A stretch of 64,000 nt of DNA, taken from Crocinitomix sp044361315. Its GTDB lineage: Bacteria; Bacteroidota; Bacteroidia; Flavobacteriales_D; Crocinitomicaceae. The notes below the pieces were generated by a model that was given only the letters and a program-made list of their open reading frames with translations, was not told the DNA's origin and ran no database searches. Position 1 is the stretch's first letter. Each line of letters begins with the position of its first letter. This document shows, piece by piece, positions 52,752 through 61,086 of this stretch. Both the position numbers and the translations under genes were made by a program. The stretch is from the NCBI GenBank assembly GCA_044361315.1, contig JBIKJA010000008.1, forward strand, positions 118,535 through 182,534, read 5' to 3'.

Positions 52752-55700
52752 TTACGAGAAATAAGCTATGATTTCTTTTTCGGTACGGTCAAAATTTAAC
52801 CAAAGATCTAAGGATAATACAATTTTTACCGCTGCGTATTGTTTTTCCAAGATATTGACTAAGCCTTGAAGATTATCTGTTTCGTTTTCTAAAAGACATG
52901 GATCGACCAATAAAACCCGATTGGTACCTCGGTGAATAAATGCACTCATTCCTATCCCATCTATTGCCCGATAATAATCAATTTTTTTTTCGGAACGCAA
53001 CAGGATTTTTTCAACCAATTGATGCGTCACGGCTAAATTTTCAGAAACAGTATTTTTTGTGGAATAGGTTTCGACATACCTTAAAAAAGAGGCGAGGGTT
53101 TGAACACCTTTATTGTCCGAATAACCAAAATCAGTTGATTGAATGGAGGTAAAAATCACCATTTTTTCAATTGCACGAGACAAAAGTACATTTAACCGAT
53201 TGGCGCCATTCACCTGATTAATCGGACCAAAATTTAACCGAAATTCGCCCGCAGGATTTTTCCCATAACAGATGGATAATAAAACAAGATCAGCTTCAAT
53301 GCCTTGCACATTCTCTAAGTTTCGAATTTGGAAATGACTTTTTTGATGAATCCCTCTTTTTTTCAATTCCTTTTGAATTTCTTTTTCTTGCGCTTGAGAG
53401 AAAGCAATGATCAGTACTGTTTTTTCGCTGGTATTTAATTGGAGACAATAATCGCCAATCGCTTTGGCTTCTTGTTCGTTAGTTCCATCAGTATAAACGC
53501 CGTTGGTTGAAATTAATTCGAAAGGCGAACCATCCACTTGTGGCGGAAATGTCAACAAATCGTTTTGATAAAATTCGGAATTAGAAAACCGAATTAAATC
53601 AGGATGTTTGCTCCGATAATGCCATTTGAGCATAAAATTAGCATACACCGTTTCTGCTTGATCTAAAATTGTTTTGATTTCAGCTTTACTCGAGAAAAAG
53701 GCAGAAGGTGGCATTTGTTTATTATCCCCAACTACCACGACTTGTTTAGCGCGGTAAATTGCTGGAATAGCATCCTCAAGTGGTATTTGACTCGATTCAT
53801 CAAAAATGACAACATCAAATAAATCGGCTTCACAAGGTAAATATTCCGAAACCGTCAAAGGATTCATCATCCAAAGTGGTTTTATTTTTAGCAAATGATT
53901 TTGAGTCGCTTCAAACACCGTTTTTACGGCTAAATGACTCCTTTGTTTGTTCATTTCGTGCAATAAAATTCGCTTTTCTTTTCGGTAGGTTGATTTAATG
54001 TCTTTTTCAATTTTAGAAAGTTTGAACCCAGGTTTTGATAAAATATCTTCGGCTTTTTGCTGTGCTAATTGCGGATGCCCACAAATTAGGGCGAGATTTT
54101 CTTGATTGGTAAGCACTAAATTTTTTCGGTTGATTTGAAGCGCCTCCATCAAAGACCCGCCACTTAATTGTTTGAAACTTGATTCGAATCGTGTTTCCTC
54201 AGTAAGGTTATGATAAACAACCATTAAATTCAATTTCGAAACTGGGACAGGATTGGCTTGAATAAAATTTCGGATAGGAGCAGGGAGTTTAAAATAGGCC
54301 TTTAATTCTGGCAACCAATGATTGATGATTGGCAATTTGCTCTTTAAATTTCTAATTCCTTTGGCGTACGTTTTTATTGATTCAATATCCGTGTTTTGGA
54401 AAATAAACCGGTTTTGGGCATTAAATTTTTGAATTTCTAAGTGCATTTGACTTAATTCGACCATTAATTCACTCGAATTTTGATGTTCTAATAAAAACAA
54501 ATATTCGTTGTGCGAGACAGAAGCCAATTTGTTGCGCAAATTAAAAATCAATTCCAATTCGTTCTCCGGATCCGAAATATTCAAATCGTGTTTTAAATTT
54601 ATGGTCACTTCTTCTAGTTCACCTTTCAGTCGCCATTCGAGTTGAACAAGTTCGAGTAATTTAACCTTGGTATGACCACCAATTGTAGGGTGAAAGTCAA
54701 TAAATGCCGTTTTTAATTTGGCGGGATTTTTTCTCAATAAGGATAAAAATCCTTTTTTTGGTTGTTTTTCCTGATCCGATAAAAGACCTAAAAGCTCATT
54801 GATTTCGGCTAAACTTGGTTTTTTACTCCAGGCTTGATTTCCGATTTCAGCTTGTTGCAACCTCGATTTCAGCAAATTATATTTTTTTGCCAACGAATTA
54901 AATTGGGTGTGTTTTTTTGTGTCATCTCGCAAAAGCTCGATTTGCACCTTGTCAACCATGGTTAAAATACTGGCGGATAAGCAAAGGCGAGTAAAGTGAT
55001 CAAAAGAAACGTCAAACCCAAACTTTTCTTGAATGGCTTCTATTTTTTCTAAATTGAGTAATAAATCGTTGAGCCTTTTTTCTAAAGAGATCACCACTTC
55101 GTTTTCATTAAAAACTACGCTGTTGAGTTCAACAAAATCAGCAGTGGCGATTGATCCTGCCCGAAAATCTTCCAAGACATTTTTTTCAAATTGAAGGAGA
55201 AAAGGGAGGTTTTTTTTCCAATCTGCGTACGTCGGAACATGGCCATTGGCAAATAAACCGGCAGGTAAAATTCCCGCATTCAATAAAATCGCGACTAATT
55301 CACTAAGCGACCCATCTAATTTTTCTCGGAACGAAAGAAGTTGAGCGGGATAAAATGAAAGTAAATTATTTTCAAACGTTTTGCTTTCTCCTTTTTTTGG
55401 AGGCGAATTTTGCGCATTAGTCAATAAATCCCAAGTCAATTTTAACTCATTGAAGAAGGTCTTTTTTTGATCTTTTTTTGTGCTCAAAAAAGCGGTTAAA
55501 TGGCGCAACCATTTATCAGCTAATCGATTACTAACTACCTCTAGCGCTGAGCGTTTTTCAGAGACAAAAAGCACCGTTTTATTTTCGGCCAAAAATGCGC
55601 CAATTAATGCCACAATGGTATGAGATTTTCCTGTGCCGGGAGGTCCTTGAATCGCTACATTTCGGTTAAGTGCTTGGCCAATGACATTCAATTGTGAGGG

Positions 55701-56417
55701 ATCTAGTTCAGAAATTAAGCGACTAGGGATTTCCTTATTCAACTCATATTCGACCGTCGAATCTCCCAAAAGCTGCGTAATTTGTTCGTTAGGTTCAAGG
55801 ATTATTTTTTCAAAATCAGCATTGAGGGCACTTTTTTTATAGTTAAAGATGCCAACAGTACGTTTTTTTATTAGTTGCCAAGTTTCTTCTTCATTGTAAT
55901 CAAGACGAATGGTGATTTTTTCTTCAGATTGCGCATAATTTTCCTGCGCGTAAAAAAAAGCAGAAATTCTATCCATTTCTTCACTCAAATCCTCGGTTGC
56001 ACTGGGAAGATCATAGTCAAAAAACAATTTAAAATAATGTTGAAGAATTGGATTCGCCAAAAAGGGTGCATCCATCTCCTCCTCCTGAATTTGATAGAGG
56101 GTAGAAATGCGGTCTTTTCGTTTGATTAAGATCGGTTTATAAAAGAGGGGAGAGGTATAAAACACCTTTGCCGACGTTCCTCCCATTTTTTGAGGCGGCG
56201 ACCAGCGGATGAATAAATACACATCCAAACTCGTGGCTAAACCATATTCTTTCCAATAAAATTCCGATTTTTTATGAAGTTTTTTTAAAATCGATGTTTG
56301 GTCGACAGGCTCATCAGGAAAATAGCACGACTTAAAATTTACATTTACAAGCGGGTTCCGTTTTGAAAAATCAAAAAGCGCATGTTGAAGTGCTATCAAT
56401 TCGCTTGTTACCTCCAT
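52752..56417 (-). CDS. Large superfamily-1 DNA/RNA helicase (DUF4011/UPF1-like type)
   Basis: 1221 aa. The N-terminus has the phrase FDFSKRNPLVNVNF, like the LLDLSxRNPLLN start of DUF4011 helicases. Walker A IQGPPGTGKSHTIV is near 257; Walker B FDVVIFDESSQIP and motif III VVVVGDNKQMPPS are near 880-910, separated by about 600 residues of mostly helical insertion; motifs V and VI follow (NVQGIEADLVLLSIC; NRLNVLLSRAIEKM). The last 100 residues (KIDYYRAIDGIGMSAFIHRG ... IVLSLDLWL) resemble a degenerate restriction-endonuclease-like fold, not firmly. Related large helicases occur in anti-phage defence, but here it sits among housekeeping genes next to a HAD phosphatase (adjacent, no gap), so a repair role is equally possible. 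Confidence 0.8.
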   Translation of the reverse strand: MEVTSELIALQHALFDFSKRNPLVNVNFKSCYFPDEPVDQTSILKKLHKKSEFYWKEYGLATSLDVYLFIRWSPPQKMGGTSAKVFYTSPLFYKPILIKRKDRISTLYQIQEEEMDAPFLANPILQHYFKLFFDYDLPSATEDLSEEMDRISAFFYAQENYAQSEEKITIRLDYNEEETWQLIKKRTVGIFNYKKSALNADFEKIILEPNEQITQLLGDSTVEYELNKEIPSRLISELDPSQLNVIGQALNRNVAIQGPPGTGKSHTIVALIGAFLAENKTVLFVSEKRSALEVVSNRLADKWLRHLTAFLSTKKDQKKTFFNELKLTWDLLTNAQNSPPKKGESKTFENNLLSFYPAQLLSFREKLDGSLSELVAILLNAGILPAGLFANGHVPTYADWKKNLPFLLQFEKNVLEDFRAGSIATADFVELNSVVFNENEVVISLEKRLNDLLLNLEKIEAIQEKFGFDVSFDHFTRLCLSASILTMVDKVQIELLRDDTKKHTQFNSLAKKYNLLKSRLQQAEIGNQAWSKKPSLAEINELLGLLSDQEKQPKKGFLSLLRKNPAKLKTAFIDFHPTIGGHTKVKLLELVQLEWRLKGELEEVTINLKHDLNISDPENELELIFNLRNKLASVSHNEYLFLLEHQNSSELMVELSQMHLEIQKFNAQNRFIFQNTDIESIKTYAKGIRNLKSKLPIINHWLPELKAYFKLPAPIRNFIQANPVPVSKLNLMVVYHNLTEETRFESSFKQLSGGSLMEALQINRKNLVLTNQENLALICGHPQLAQQKAEDILSKPGFKLSKIEKDIKSTYRKEKRILLHEMNKQRSHLAVKTVFEATQNHLLKIKPLWMMNPLTVSEYLPCEADLFDVVIFDESSQIPLEDAIPAIYRAKQVVVVGDNKQMPPSAFFSSKAEIKTILDQAETVYANFMLKWHYRSKHPDLIRFSNSEFYQNDLLTFPPQVDGSPFELISTNGVYTDGTNEQEAKAIGDYCLQLNTSEKTVLIIAFSQAQEKEIQKELKKRGIHQKSHFQIRNLENVQGIEADLVLLSICYGKNPAGEFRLNFGPINQVNGANRLNVLLSRAIEKMVIFTSIQSTDFGYSDNKGVQTLASFLRYVETYSTKNTVSENLAVTHQLVEKILLRSEKKIDYYRAIDGIGMSAFIHRGTNRVLLVDPCLLENETDNLQGLVNILEKQYAAVKIVLSLDLWLNFDRTEKEIIAYFS

Positions 56418-57050
56418 TTACAATAAATCTTGACACAAAGTTGATAAAGAGCTATTCACCAGAAGTCGAGCATCAATTCCTAAACTCATTGCGCCTTCGA
56501 TATGTTGTGCGCTATCGTCTACAAAAACCACTTCATAAGCATTCAGTTGATTATCGTCTAGGACATGGTTAAATGCTGCTGCGGTTGGTTTGCGTTGTTT
56601 TATGAGGTGCGAATAGTAGGTTTTATCAAAAAAATCTTCTAAAATTGAAGGGTTGTCAAATGTTTCCTCTAGATTTTTTCGAAAAGCTTGGTAATGAATT
56701 TCATTGGTATTACTCAATAAATAAACGGGATATTTTTTTCTTAATTCTGACACAAAAGTCAACCGTTCGAGCGGTAAATCCAACAACATTGCATTCCATG
56801 CCTCATCAATTCCATGATCTGAGAGTTGAAGGCCAAAGATTTTTTTTAAATCGGTTCGAAAATCAGCCGCACTAATTTCACCTTTTTCAAAAAGGTCAAA
56901 AACTTGGTTTTGTTTGGCTTGGGTATAAAAAGCTTCTACGTTTGCGCCATTCTTCAACAATAATTCGAACGCACGAATTGTCCGTTGATAGTCGATGTTT
57001 AAAATGACACCACCAAGATCAAGAATAATCGCCTTTACCTCTTTTTTCAT
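56418..57050 (-). CDS. HAD-family hydrolase (YihX/epoxide-hydrolase-like subfamily)
   Basis: 210 aa. Motif I is ILDLGGVILNIDY: nucleophile Asp11, with Gly13 in place of the usual general-acid Asp, as is frequent in the DLGGV/DLGNV branch. Motif II is LLSNTNEIHYQ, the Lys of motif III is in KQRKPTAAAF, and motif IV is VVFVDDSAQHIEGA. Probably a sugar-phosphate or nucleotide phosphatase; the substrate is unknown. Its stop codon directly abuts the helicase ATG, so the two are surely co-translated. Confidence 0.88.
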   Translation of the reverse strand: MKKEVKAIILDLGGVILNIDYQRTIRAFELLLKNGANVEAFYTQAKQNQVFDLFEKGEISAADFRTDLKKIFGLQLSDHGIDEAWNAMLLDLPLERLTFVSELRKKYPVYLLSNTNEIHYQAFRKNLEETFDNPSILEDFFDKTYYSHLIKQRKPTAAAFNHVLDDNQLNAYEVVFVDDSAQHIEGAMSLGIDARLLVNSSLSTLCQDLL

Positions 57051-57107
57051 CTCCGAAATTTAGTCAATTTTAAATTTTATTTAGGTGTTAAATGATAAAT
57101 TATTTTA

Positions 57108-57115
57108 TATATTTG
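57108..57115 (+). promoter_or_regulatory. Candidate -7 box for the LytTR regulator
   Basis: TATATTTG, 22 bases before the ATG at 57138. Confidence 0.45.
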
Positions 57116-57137
57116 AGTTGACCAAATTACCCAATGA

Positions 57138-57827
57138 ATGCTAAATGTTGCCATAATTGACGATGATAAGTTGTGTCGTCAAATTTTGAGGAAGTATATC
57201 GACAAAACTGATTACTTGCATTTTTGTAAAGAATACGATTCTGCCGTTTCTGCATTGAGCGATACAGAATTTGCATCGGTGGATGTCGTTATTTTAGATG
57301 TCGAAATGCCTTCGTTGTCGGGACTTCAATTTTTGGATGAATTAAAATTAAAACCCATCGTGGTTATGACGTCGATTAACTCCAATTATGCCGTTCAAGC
57401 ATTTAATTACGGAGCAGTTGATTTTCTGGAAAAGCCAATCATTTATGTACGATTTTTGCAAAGTATCCTCCGAATTCAAAATTTGATTCAACAAAAAAAG
57501 TTTGCAATTGATACGTTTAATCATATCTATTTAAAAAGTAAAAACGGACATTTGCGGATTAATTTTGATGAAATTATTTACATTGAAGCGTATTCGGATT
57601 ACATCAATTTTCATACTACCAAAGAACGATTTACAGCACTTTCCACCATGAAATCAATCGAAGTACGGCTTCCAAAAAGTAAGTTTATTCGGGTTCATCG
57701 TTCGTACATTGTTCATATAGATAAAATTAACCGATTCGAAGACAATATGATCAAAGTGGGGGACAAGGTGATACCCGTGAGCCGGTCGTGTAAAGAAAAT
57801 TTAATGATGCGGCTAAATTTCTTTTAA
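57138..57827 (+). CDS. LytTR-family response regulator
   Basis: 229 aa. Receiver domain about 1-120 with acidic pocket IIDDDKL, phospho-acceptor Asp54 in VVILDVEMP, the Thr/Ser of VVMTSINSNYAVQAF and Lys of FLEKPI. LytTR DNA-binding domain about 135-229 (IIYIEAYSDYINFHT; FIRVHRSYIVHIDKINRF; VIPVSRSCKENL). Usually paired with a LytS-like sensor kinase of the His-kinase family; none is adjacent, so it is an orphan here. Confidence 0.94.
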   Translation: MLNVAIIDDDKLCRQILRKYIDKTDYLHFCKEYDSAVSALSDTEFASVDVVILDVEMPSLSGLQFLDELKLKPIVVMTSINSNYAVQAFNYGAVDFLEKPIIYVRFLQSILRIQNLIQQKKFAIDTFNHIYLKSKNGHLRINFDEIIYIEAYSDYINFHTTKERFTALSTMKSIEVRLPKSKFIRVHRSYIVHIDKINRFEDNMIKVGDKVIPVSRSCKENLMMRLNFF

Positions 57828-57915
57828 TTTTAGACTGATTTTTTCCAATACCAATTTACCAAAAAATCAAAATTTACGTAGGACCTTGCCCACCATCTAA
57901 AAAAAGGGAAATAAT

Positions 57916-57946
57916 TTTGTTTAATTGGAATAAAGCCATACATTTG
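57916..57946 (+). promoter_or_regulatory. Promoter of the tRNA genes
   Basis: TTTG (57916-57919), 19-base spacer, TACATTTG (57939-57946): the best full match to the Bacteroidota -33/-7 promoter in the window. About 100 bases lie between it and the first tRNA. Confidence 0.65.
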
Positions 57947-58047
57947 CACCCGCTCTTTTAAATCGTGGGGATATAAATTGTGTGAAGGCATAATTCTTAA
58001 ACCCGCAATAAATCAGCTCAGAATCCCTAGTTCTGTTAAAAAATTTA

Positions 58048-58121
58048 GGGCCTATAGCTCAGTTGGTTAGAGCACCTGACTCATAATCAGGGGGTGCCTG
58101 GTTCGAGCCCAGGTGGGCCCA
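58048..58121 (+). tRNA. tRNA with CAT anticodon, probably tRNA-Ile2
   Basis: 74 bases. Acceptor GGGCCTA pairs with TGGGCCC, discriminator A, D arm GCTC/GAGC, anticodon arm CCTGA-CTCATAA-TCAGG (anticodon CAT), T arm CCTGG-TTCGAGC-CCAGG. No CCA is encoded. CAT could mean elongator Met or Ile2 (lysidine-modified); the GGGCCTATAGCTCAG start is what I associate with Ile2 in Bacteroidota. It is not the initiator, as it has no C1-A72 mismatch. Confidence 0.9.
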
Positions 58122-58127
58122 CTAATT

Positions 58128-58145
58128 TGGCTCCGTGGCGCAACT
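58128..58145 (+). repeat. Duplicated 5' end of tRNA-Arg
   Basis: TGGCTCCGTGGCGCAACT is identical to 58188-58205, the start of tRNA-Arg and one base before it. The copy stops after 17 tRNA bases and runs into a hairpin (GCAACT.ATCC ... GGAT..AGTTGC, 58140-58168). Confidence 0.85.
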
Positions 58146-58188
58146 ATCCTAAAAAAGGATTTAGTTGCTCCCCGAATCCAAAAAATAT

Positions 58189-58262
58189 GGCTCCGTGGCG
58201 CAACTGAATAGCGCATCAGATTTCGGCTCTGAGGGTTGGGGGTTTGAATCCCTCCGGGGTCA
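58189..58262 (+). tRNA. tRNA-Arg (TCG)
   Basis: 74 bases. Acceptor GGCTCCG pairs with CGGGGTC (two G-T pairs), discriminator A, D arm GCGC/GCGC, anticodon arm TCAGA-TTTCGGC-TCTGA (anticodon TCG, Arg), T arm GGGGG-TTTGAAT-CCCTC. No CCA encoded. The 3' half is the attachment target of the adjacent element: the recombinase gene reads antisense into it up to base 58216. Confidence 0.92.
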
Positions 58263-59826
58263 CTAAAGCGGAGATTTGGTCAATATTGATCGAATCTCCG
58301 TTTTTAATTTTTGATAAAGTTGTTGATATTGAATGCGTTAAATCAAAAAATACATTCGTTCTAAAAGTTTGAACTCGGCCTTTTTGCTTGTCATAAGCAA
58401 AGCCATCAGGGAATAGCAAAAGTTGTAATTTGTGTCTATCAAACAAACTCCCAGATTCCCATATTTTACTGAGGTTCTTCGATAATTTGAATCCGTTTTT
58501 TATGCATTTTTCAAGGTTTGAACTCGTTAGGTTGGGGTTCAACAGTTTTTCCTCTAATTCTAAAATTTCGTTTTTATATTTTTCACTGAATTTGTTATAC
58601 AAGGCAGTTTCAATTTTACCAGTTGCAAACCTTTCTTCGGTTGCATCTAATTCTTTTCGCACATGAGTTAATTTGGTTTTAGCCGCAGCAACTTCATTGG
58701 CATCCGATTTTGACATTTCCATTAACTTGTACTGCATTATTTCTGGAACGATGGCATCCAATTCCTTTAAATTAAACTGATATTCATTTAATAATTCTTT
58801 GAAGGATTGGTGTAGTTTTTTTGCACTGAAAACAACTCCTTTGCATTTCTTTTGACAGACATAGTAATAAAGCCCTTTTGCTTTTACAAGAAACCCAGTC
58901 ATCAAATTTCCACATGTATCGCAACAAACAGATTTCTTTAATGGTAAGTCATCTGACATTGTTTCGTAGGTTTTACTTACTACCTTGCTTTCTGGAGTAT
59001 TTATTTTAATGAAATCTTCTTGTGATACAATTACTTCATGCTGTCCAAGCGTTATTTCACCAGGAAGCATTTTTGTAATCAAGATTCCGCAATAGAAAGG
59101 GTTTTTAAAAATTTCATGTAATCTACGTTCATTAATTTTCATCCCAAGAAGATTCAATTTACGCACAATTTCAGCGGAACAATAGGTGTTTTTTACACGC
59201 CATTGGAATGCTTTTCGCAATAACTCCCCCTCGTCAGTTACAATAATATCCCAGTCAACTGCTCGATGATGCTTTTTAGTATTCAGATATCCTCTTGGCG
59301 GAGTCCAAAGCCAATAACCTTTGCGCAAGAGTTCCATCATTCCAGTTTTGGTTTTATCTTTTCGCATCTCATTGTCGAATCGGCTCAAAAGGAAGAAGAA
59401 ATCCTGTTGCATGATTCCACCGGCATTAGAGGTATCTACTTTTTGAGTGACAGCGACAAGTGTAATACCTTGTTTCTTTAGTTCGTCAGCAATGTAGGAT
59501 GCATTTGTCCCAGATCGTGAAAATCTGTCATACGAGTAAATTAGGATATAGCCGATGGTTGAATTTTGTTTAGCATATTGAATCATTCGCTTGAACTCTT
59601 TACGTTCATCTGTTTTTGCTGATTCATAAGTGCCACCAAAATAATCGGCAACCTCAAATCCGTTTTTTACAGCATATTCTTCGCAGAATTTCTTTTGAGT
59701 AGTTAAACTTGTATTATTATCGGCTTGTTCTTTCGTCGACACTCTAGTATAAATAATTGCTTTTTTGCGATTATTTTGCTTGTCTTTTAGACCGAAAAGT
59801 TTCTCAAAATCTTTAATGCTGCTCAT
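58216..59826 (-). CDS. Large serine recombinase (integrase of an element at tRNA-Arg)
   Basis: 536 aa. Resolvase-type catalytic domain with Ser30 in YTRVSTKEQ and the arginines of YSYDRFSRSGTNA; recombinase domain (RKGYWLWTPPRGYLN; FKNPFYCGILI); zinc ribbon CCDTCGNLM ... CQKKC; a long coiled coil (about 380-440). Enzymes of this class cut and join att sites in one step without host factors. The last 15-16 codons (ALVTPEGFKPPTLRAEI) are the complement of tRNA-Arg bases, so the C-terminus was fixed by integration. The first codons overlap a 53-aa ORF by 14 bases. Confidence 0.93.
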   Translation of the reverse strand: MSSIKDFEKLFGLKDKQNNRKKAIIYTRVSTKEQADNNTSLTTQKKFCEEYAVKNGFEVADYFGGTYESAKTDERKEFKRMIQYAKQNSTIGYILIYSYDRFSRSGTNASYIADELKKQGITLVAVTQKVDTSNAGGIMQQDFFFLLSRFDNEMRKDKTKTGMMELLRKGYWLWTPPRGYLNTKKHHRAVDWDIIVTDEGELLRKAFQWRVKNTYCSAEIVRKLNLLGMKINERRLHEIFKNPFYCGILITKMLPGEITLGQHEVIVSQEDFIKINTPESKVVSKTYETMSDDLPLKKSVCCDTCGNLMTGFLVKAKGLYYYVCQKKCKGVVFSAKKLHQSFKELLNEYQFNLKELDAIVPEIMQYKLMEMSKSDANEVAAAKTKLTHVRKELDATEERFATGKIETALYNKFSEKYKNEILELEEKLLNPNLTSSNLEKCIKNGFKLSKNLSKIWESGSLFDRHKLQLLLFPDGFAYDKQKGRVQTFRTNVFFDLTHSISTTLSKIKNGDSINIDQISALVTPEGFKPPTLRAEI

Positions 59827-59974
59827 TTGATTTTTTCAAAGTGTAATTAATAATTAGTTCGCAATATGTTTCTAATGTTGAAAGTAGTTCTTTGGCTTTC
59901 TCCAAGGAAATGTTTTTAATTCTGCTTATTTTTTCAATAATCTGTTTTCTTTTTTCGTCATTCTTTTGTTCCAT
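59813..59974 (-). CDS. Small helical protein upstream of the recombinase
   Basis: 53 aa, MEQKNDEKRKQIIEKISRIK ... ETYCELIINYTLKKSNEQH. Highly charged, predicted as two helices. The stop lies 14 bases inside the recombinase start, an arrangement that implies translational coupling. No family recognised; possibly an accessory or directionality factor, as a guess from position only. Confidence 0.55.
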   Translation of the reverse strand: MEQKNDEKRKQIIEKISRIKNISLEKAKELLSTLETYCELIINYTLKKSNEQH

Positions 59975-60030
59975 CCTTCAATATGGATTTGCGCAAATTC
60001 CTCTATTGGGTAATTTTTACTTGTTTTCAT
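59926..60030 (-). CDS. Tiny ORF in the element operon
   Basis: 34 aa, MKTSKNYPIEEFAQIHIEGW and NKRMTKKENRLLKK. It starts 10 bases after the stop of the 237-aa gene and overlaps the 53-aa ORF by 49 bases in another frame. Real expression is uncertain; composition fits its neighbours. Confidence 0.4.
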   Translation of the reverse strand: MKTSKNYPIEEFAQIHIEGWNKRMTKKENRLLKK

Positions 60031-60040
60031 TTGATCCGAG

Positions 60041-60754
60041 TTATTCAGTATCGAGTTTATATTTGGTGGTATTTGTGCATTGCACAACCTTTCCTTTTTG
60101 GGTTTTAATCGAAATATCTTGATACCCATTCCTTAGAATAAGATCTTGAACTCTACTAAAATTATTAACACTGTTATTTTTAGTGACTTTTATGGTTTCC
60201 GCTCTCTTGGTTTTATCATTAAAAGTGATTTCGATTTTGGAAATATCATCTTGCTTTAGAAGTTTTAGAACCATCGCTTCATCTTTAGATAAGATGTTCT
60301 GATATTCTGAACATTCGTCTTCACCGAGGTCCTTCACCAATTCCTTTATAATTTCGAATAAGGAAATGCTCAAATAGGTTTTGCTCAAAAATTCATTCAG
60401 TATTTTATTGTACTCCAAGTTTGAAACATGTTTTTCCGCGTTATAAAAAAAAACTTCTCCATTTTCATCTATCAGAATTCTGTGGTCTGATCTTGTGACG
60501 ATTAAATCGAGAAGTATGTTCTCTAGATAAGTAGGTTTTAATTTTTGAAAAAAATCAAGAAATTCTTCAGATTTAAAATATTTTTCAAATTCTTTACGTG
60601 TTAATGATGCATCTTTTGATAATAAGAACTCAGCGAAATCATCATCAATTTTTGTATTCTCTTCAACAGTAGAATTGCTGTTTAGAGAATCTTTTAATTG
60701 TTTAATGATTTCGAGTGGAAGATTGTATGCTCTTAGCTTCTGTATAATTTTCAA
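60041..60754 (-). CDS. Unknown element-borne protein with a possible MerR-like helical start
   Basis: 237 aa from a TTG at 60754, the only start in the open frame. No named family recognised. The first residues KIIQKLRAYNLPLEIIKQLK look like helix 2-3 of a MerR-type winged helix, and the frame stays open upstream to 60791 with FSLSESFWLKIIQ, supporting that idea. The middle and C-terminal parts are mixed alpha/beta (ISKIEITFNDKTKRAETIKV; RNGYQDISIKTQKGKVV). The gap upstream holds an out-of-frame coding-like stretch, so the N-terminus may be frameshifted. First of a chain 237-34-53-recombinase. Confidence 0.6.
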   Translation of the reverse strand: MKIIQKLRAYNLPLEIIKQLKDSLNSNSTVEENTKIDDDFAEFLLSKDASLTRKEFEKYFKSEEFLDFFQKLKPTYLENILLDLIVTRSDHRILIDENGEVFFYNAEKHVSNLEYNKILNEFLSKTYLSISLFEIIKELVKDLGEDECSEYQNILSKDEAMVLKLLKQDDISKIEITFNDKTKRAETIKVTKNNSVNNFSRVQDLILRNGYQDISIKTQKGKVVQCTNTTKYKLDTE

Positions 60755-60879
60755 CCAAAAAGATTCGGATAGACTAAAAAGGTTTCGGTTTTATTTGCAA
60801 ACAAATCTTCCAAAATTCTAGGGATGAATTCGGAAACCGGGAAGCTTGGAAACGGTTTGGATTCTTCTCTAACGTATTG
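60751..60879 (-). pseudogene. Possible out-of-frame coding remnant upstream of the 237-aa gene
   Basis: One minus-strand frame reads QYVREESKPFPSFPVSEFIP then RILEDLFANKTETFLVYPN and stops, with protein-like composition but no start codon and a TAA before it. It may be the displaced N-terminal part of the 237-aa protein or the tail of a lost gene. The rest of the gap to 61086 shows only the promoter box at 61070. Confidence 0.3.
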
Positions 60880-61069
60880 TTATTTAGATAATAATGCGAT
60901 TTTTGAAACAAATATGTTGGAAATTCTACCTAGATATCAAGTTAGAATAAAAACTTGACTTTTTTAGAGCTGCTTCTAAACGCCATCCATAAACTATAAT
61001 AGTTGCGATTTGCGCAAGTGTTTTTTTGAGGCATGCGGAAATCAATTAAACTATTCGTCTTATTATCAA

Positions 61070-61077
61070 TAGTTTTG
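61070..61077 (+). promoter_or_regulatory. -7 box close to the start of the SDR cluster
   Basis: TAGTTTTG, nine A, ATG at 61087. It excludes the upstream in-frame ATG at 61033 as start of a transcript from here. Confidence 0.45.
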
Positions 61078-61086
61078 AAAAAAAAA

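Noticed and set aside
52752..57050. Helicase-HAD pair as a firm anti-phage system
   Set aside because: No second defence gene, no nuclease motif that I can confirm, and housekeeping genes on both sides; kept only as a hypothesis in the findings.
58140..58168. Hairpin between the two tRNA-Arg copies as a terminator for tRNA-Ile2
   Set aside because: Bulged stem and no T-run on the plus strand; more probably part of the duplicated att region.
60824..60958. Plus-strand 44-codon frame starting MNSETGKLGN
   Set aside because: No promoter, no family resemblance, and the opposite strand looks more protein-like.
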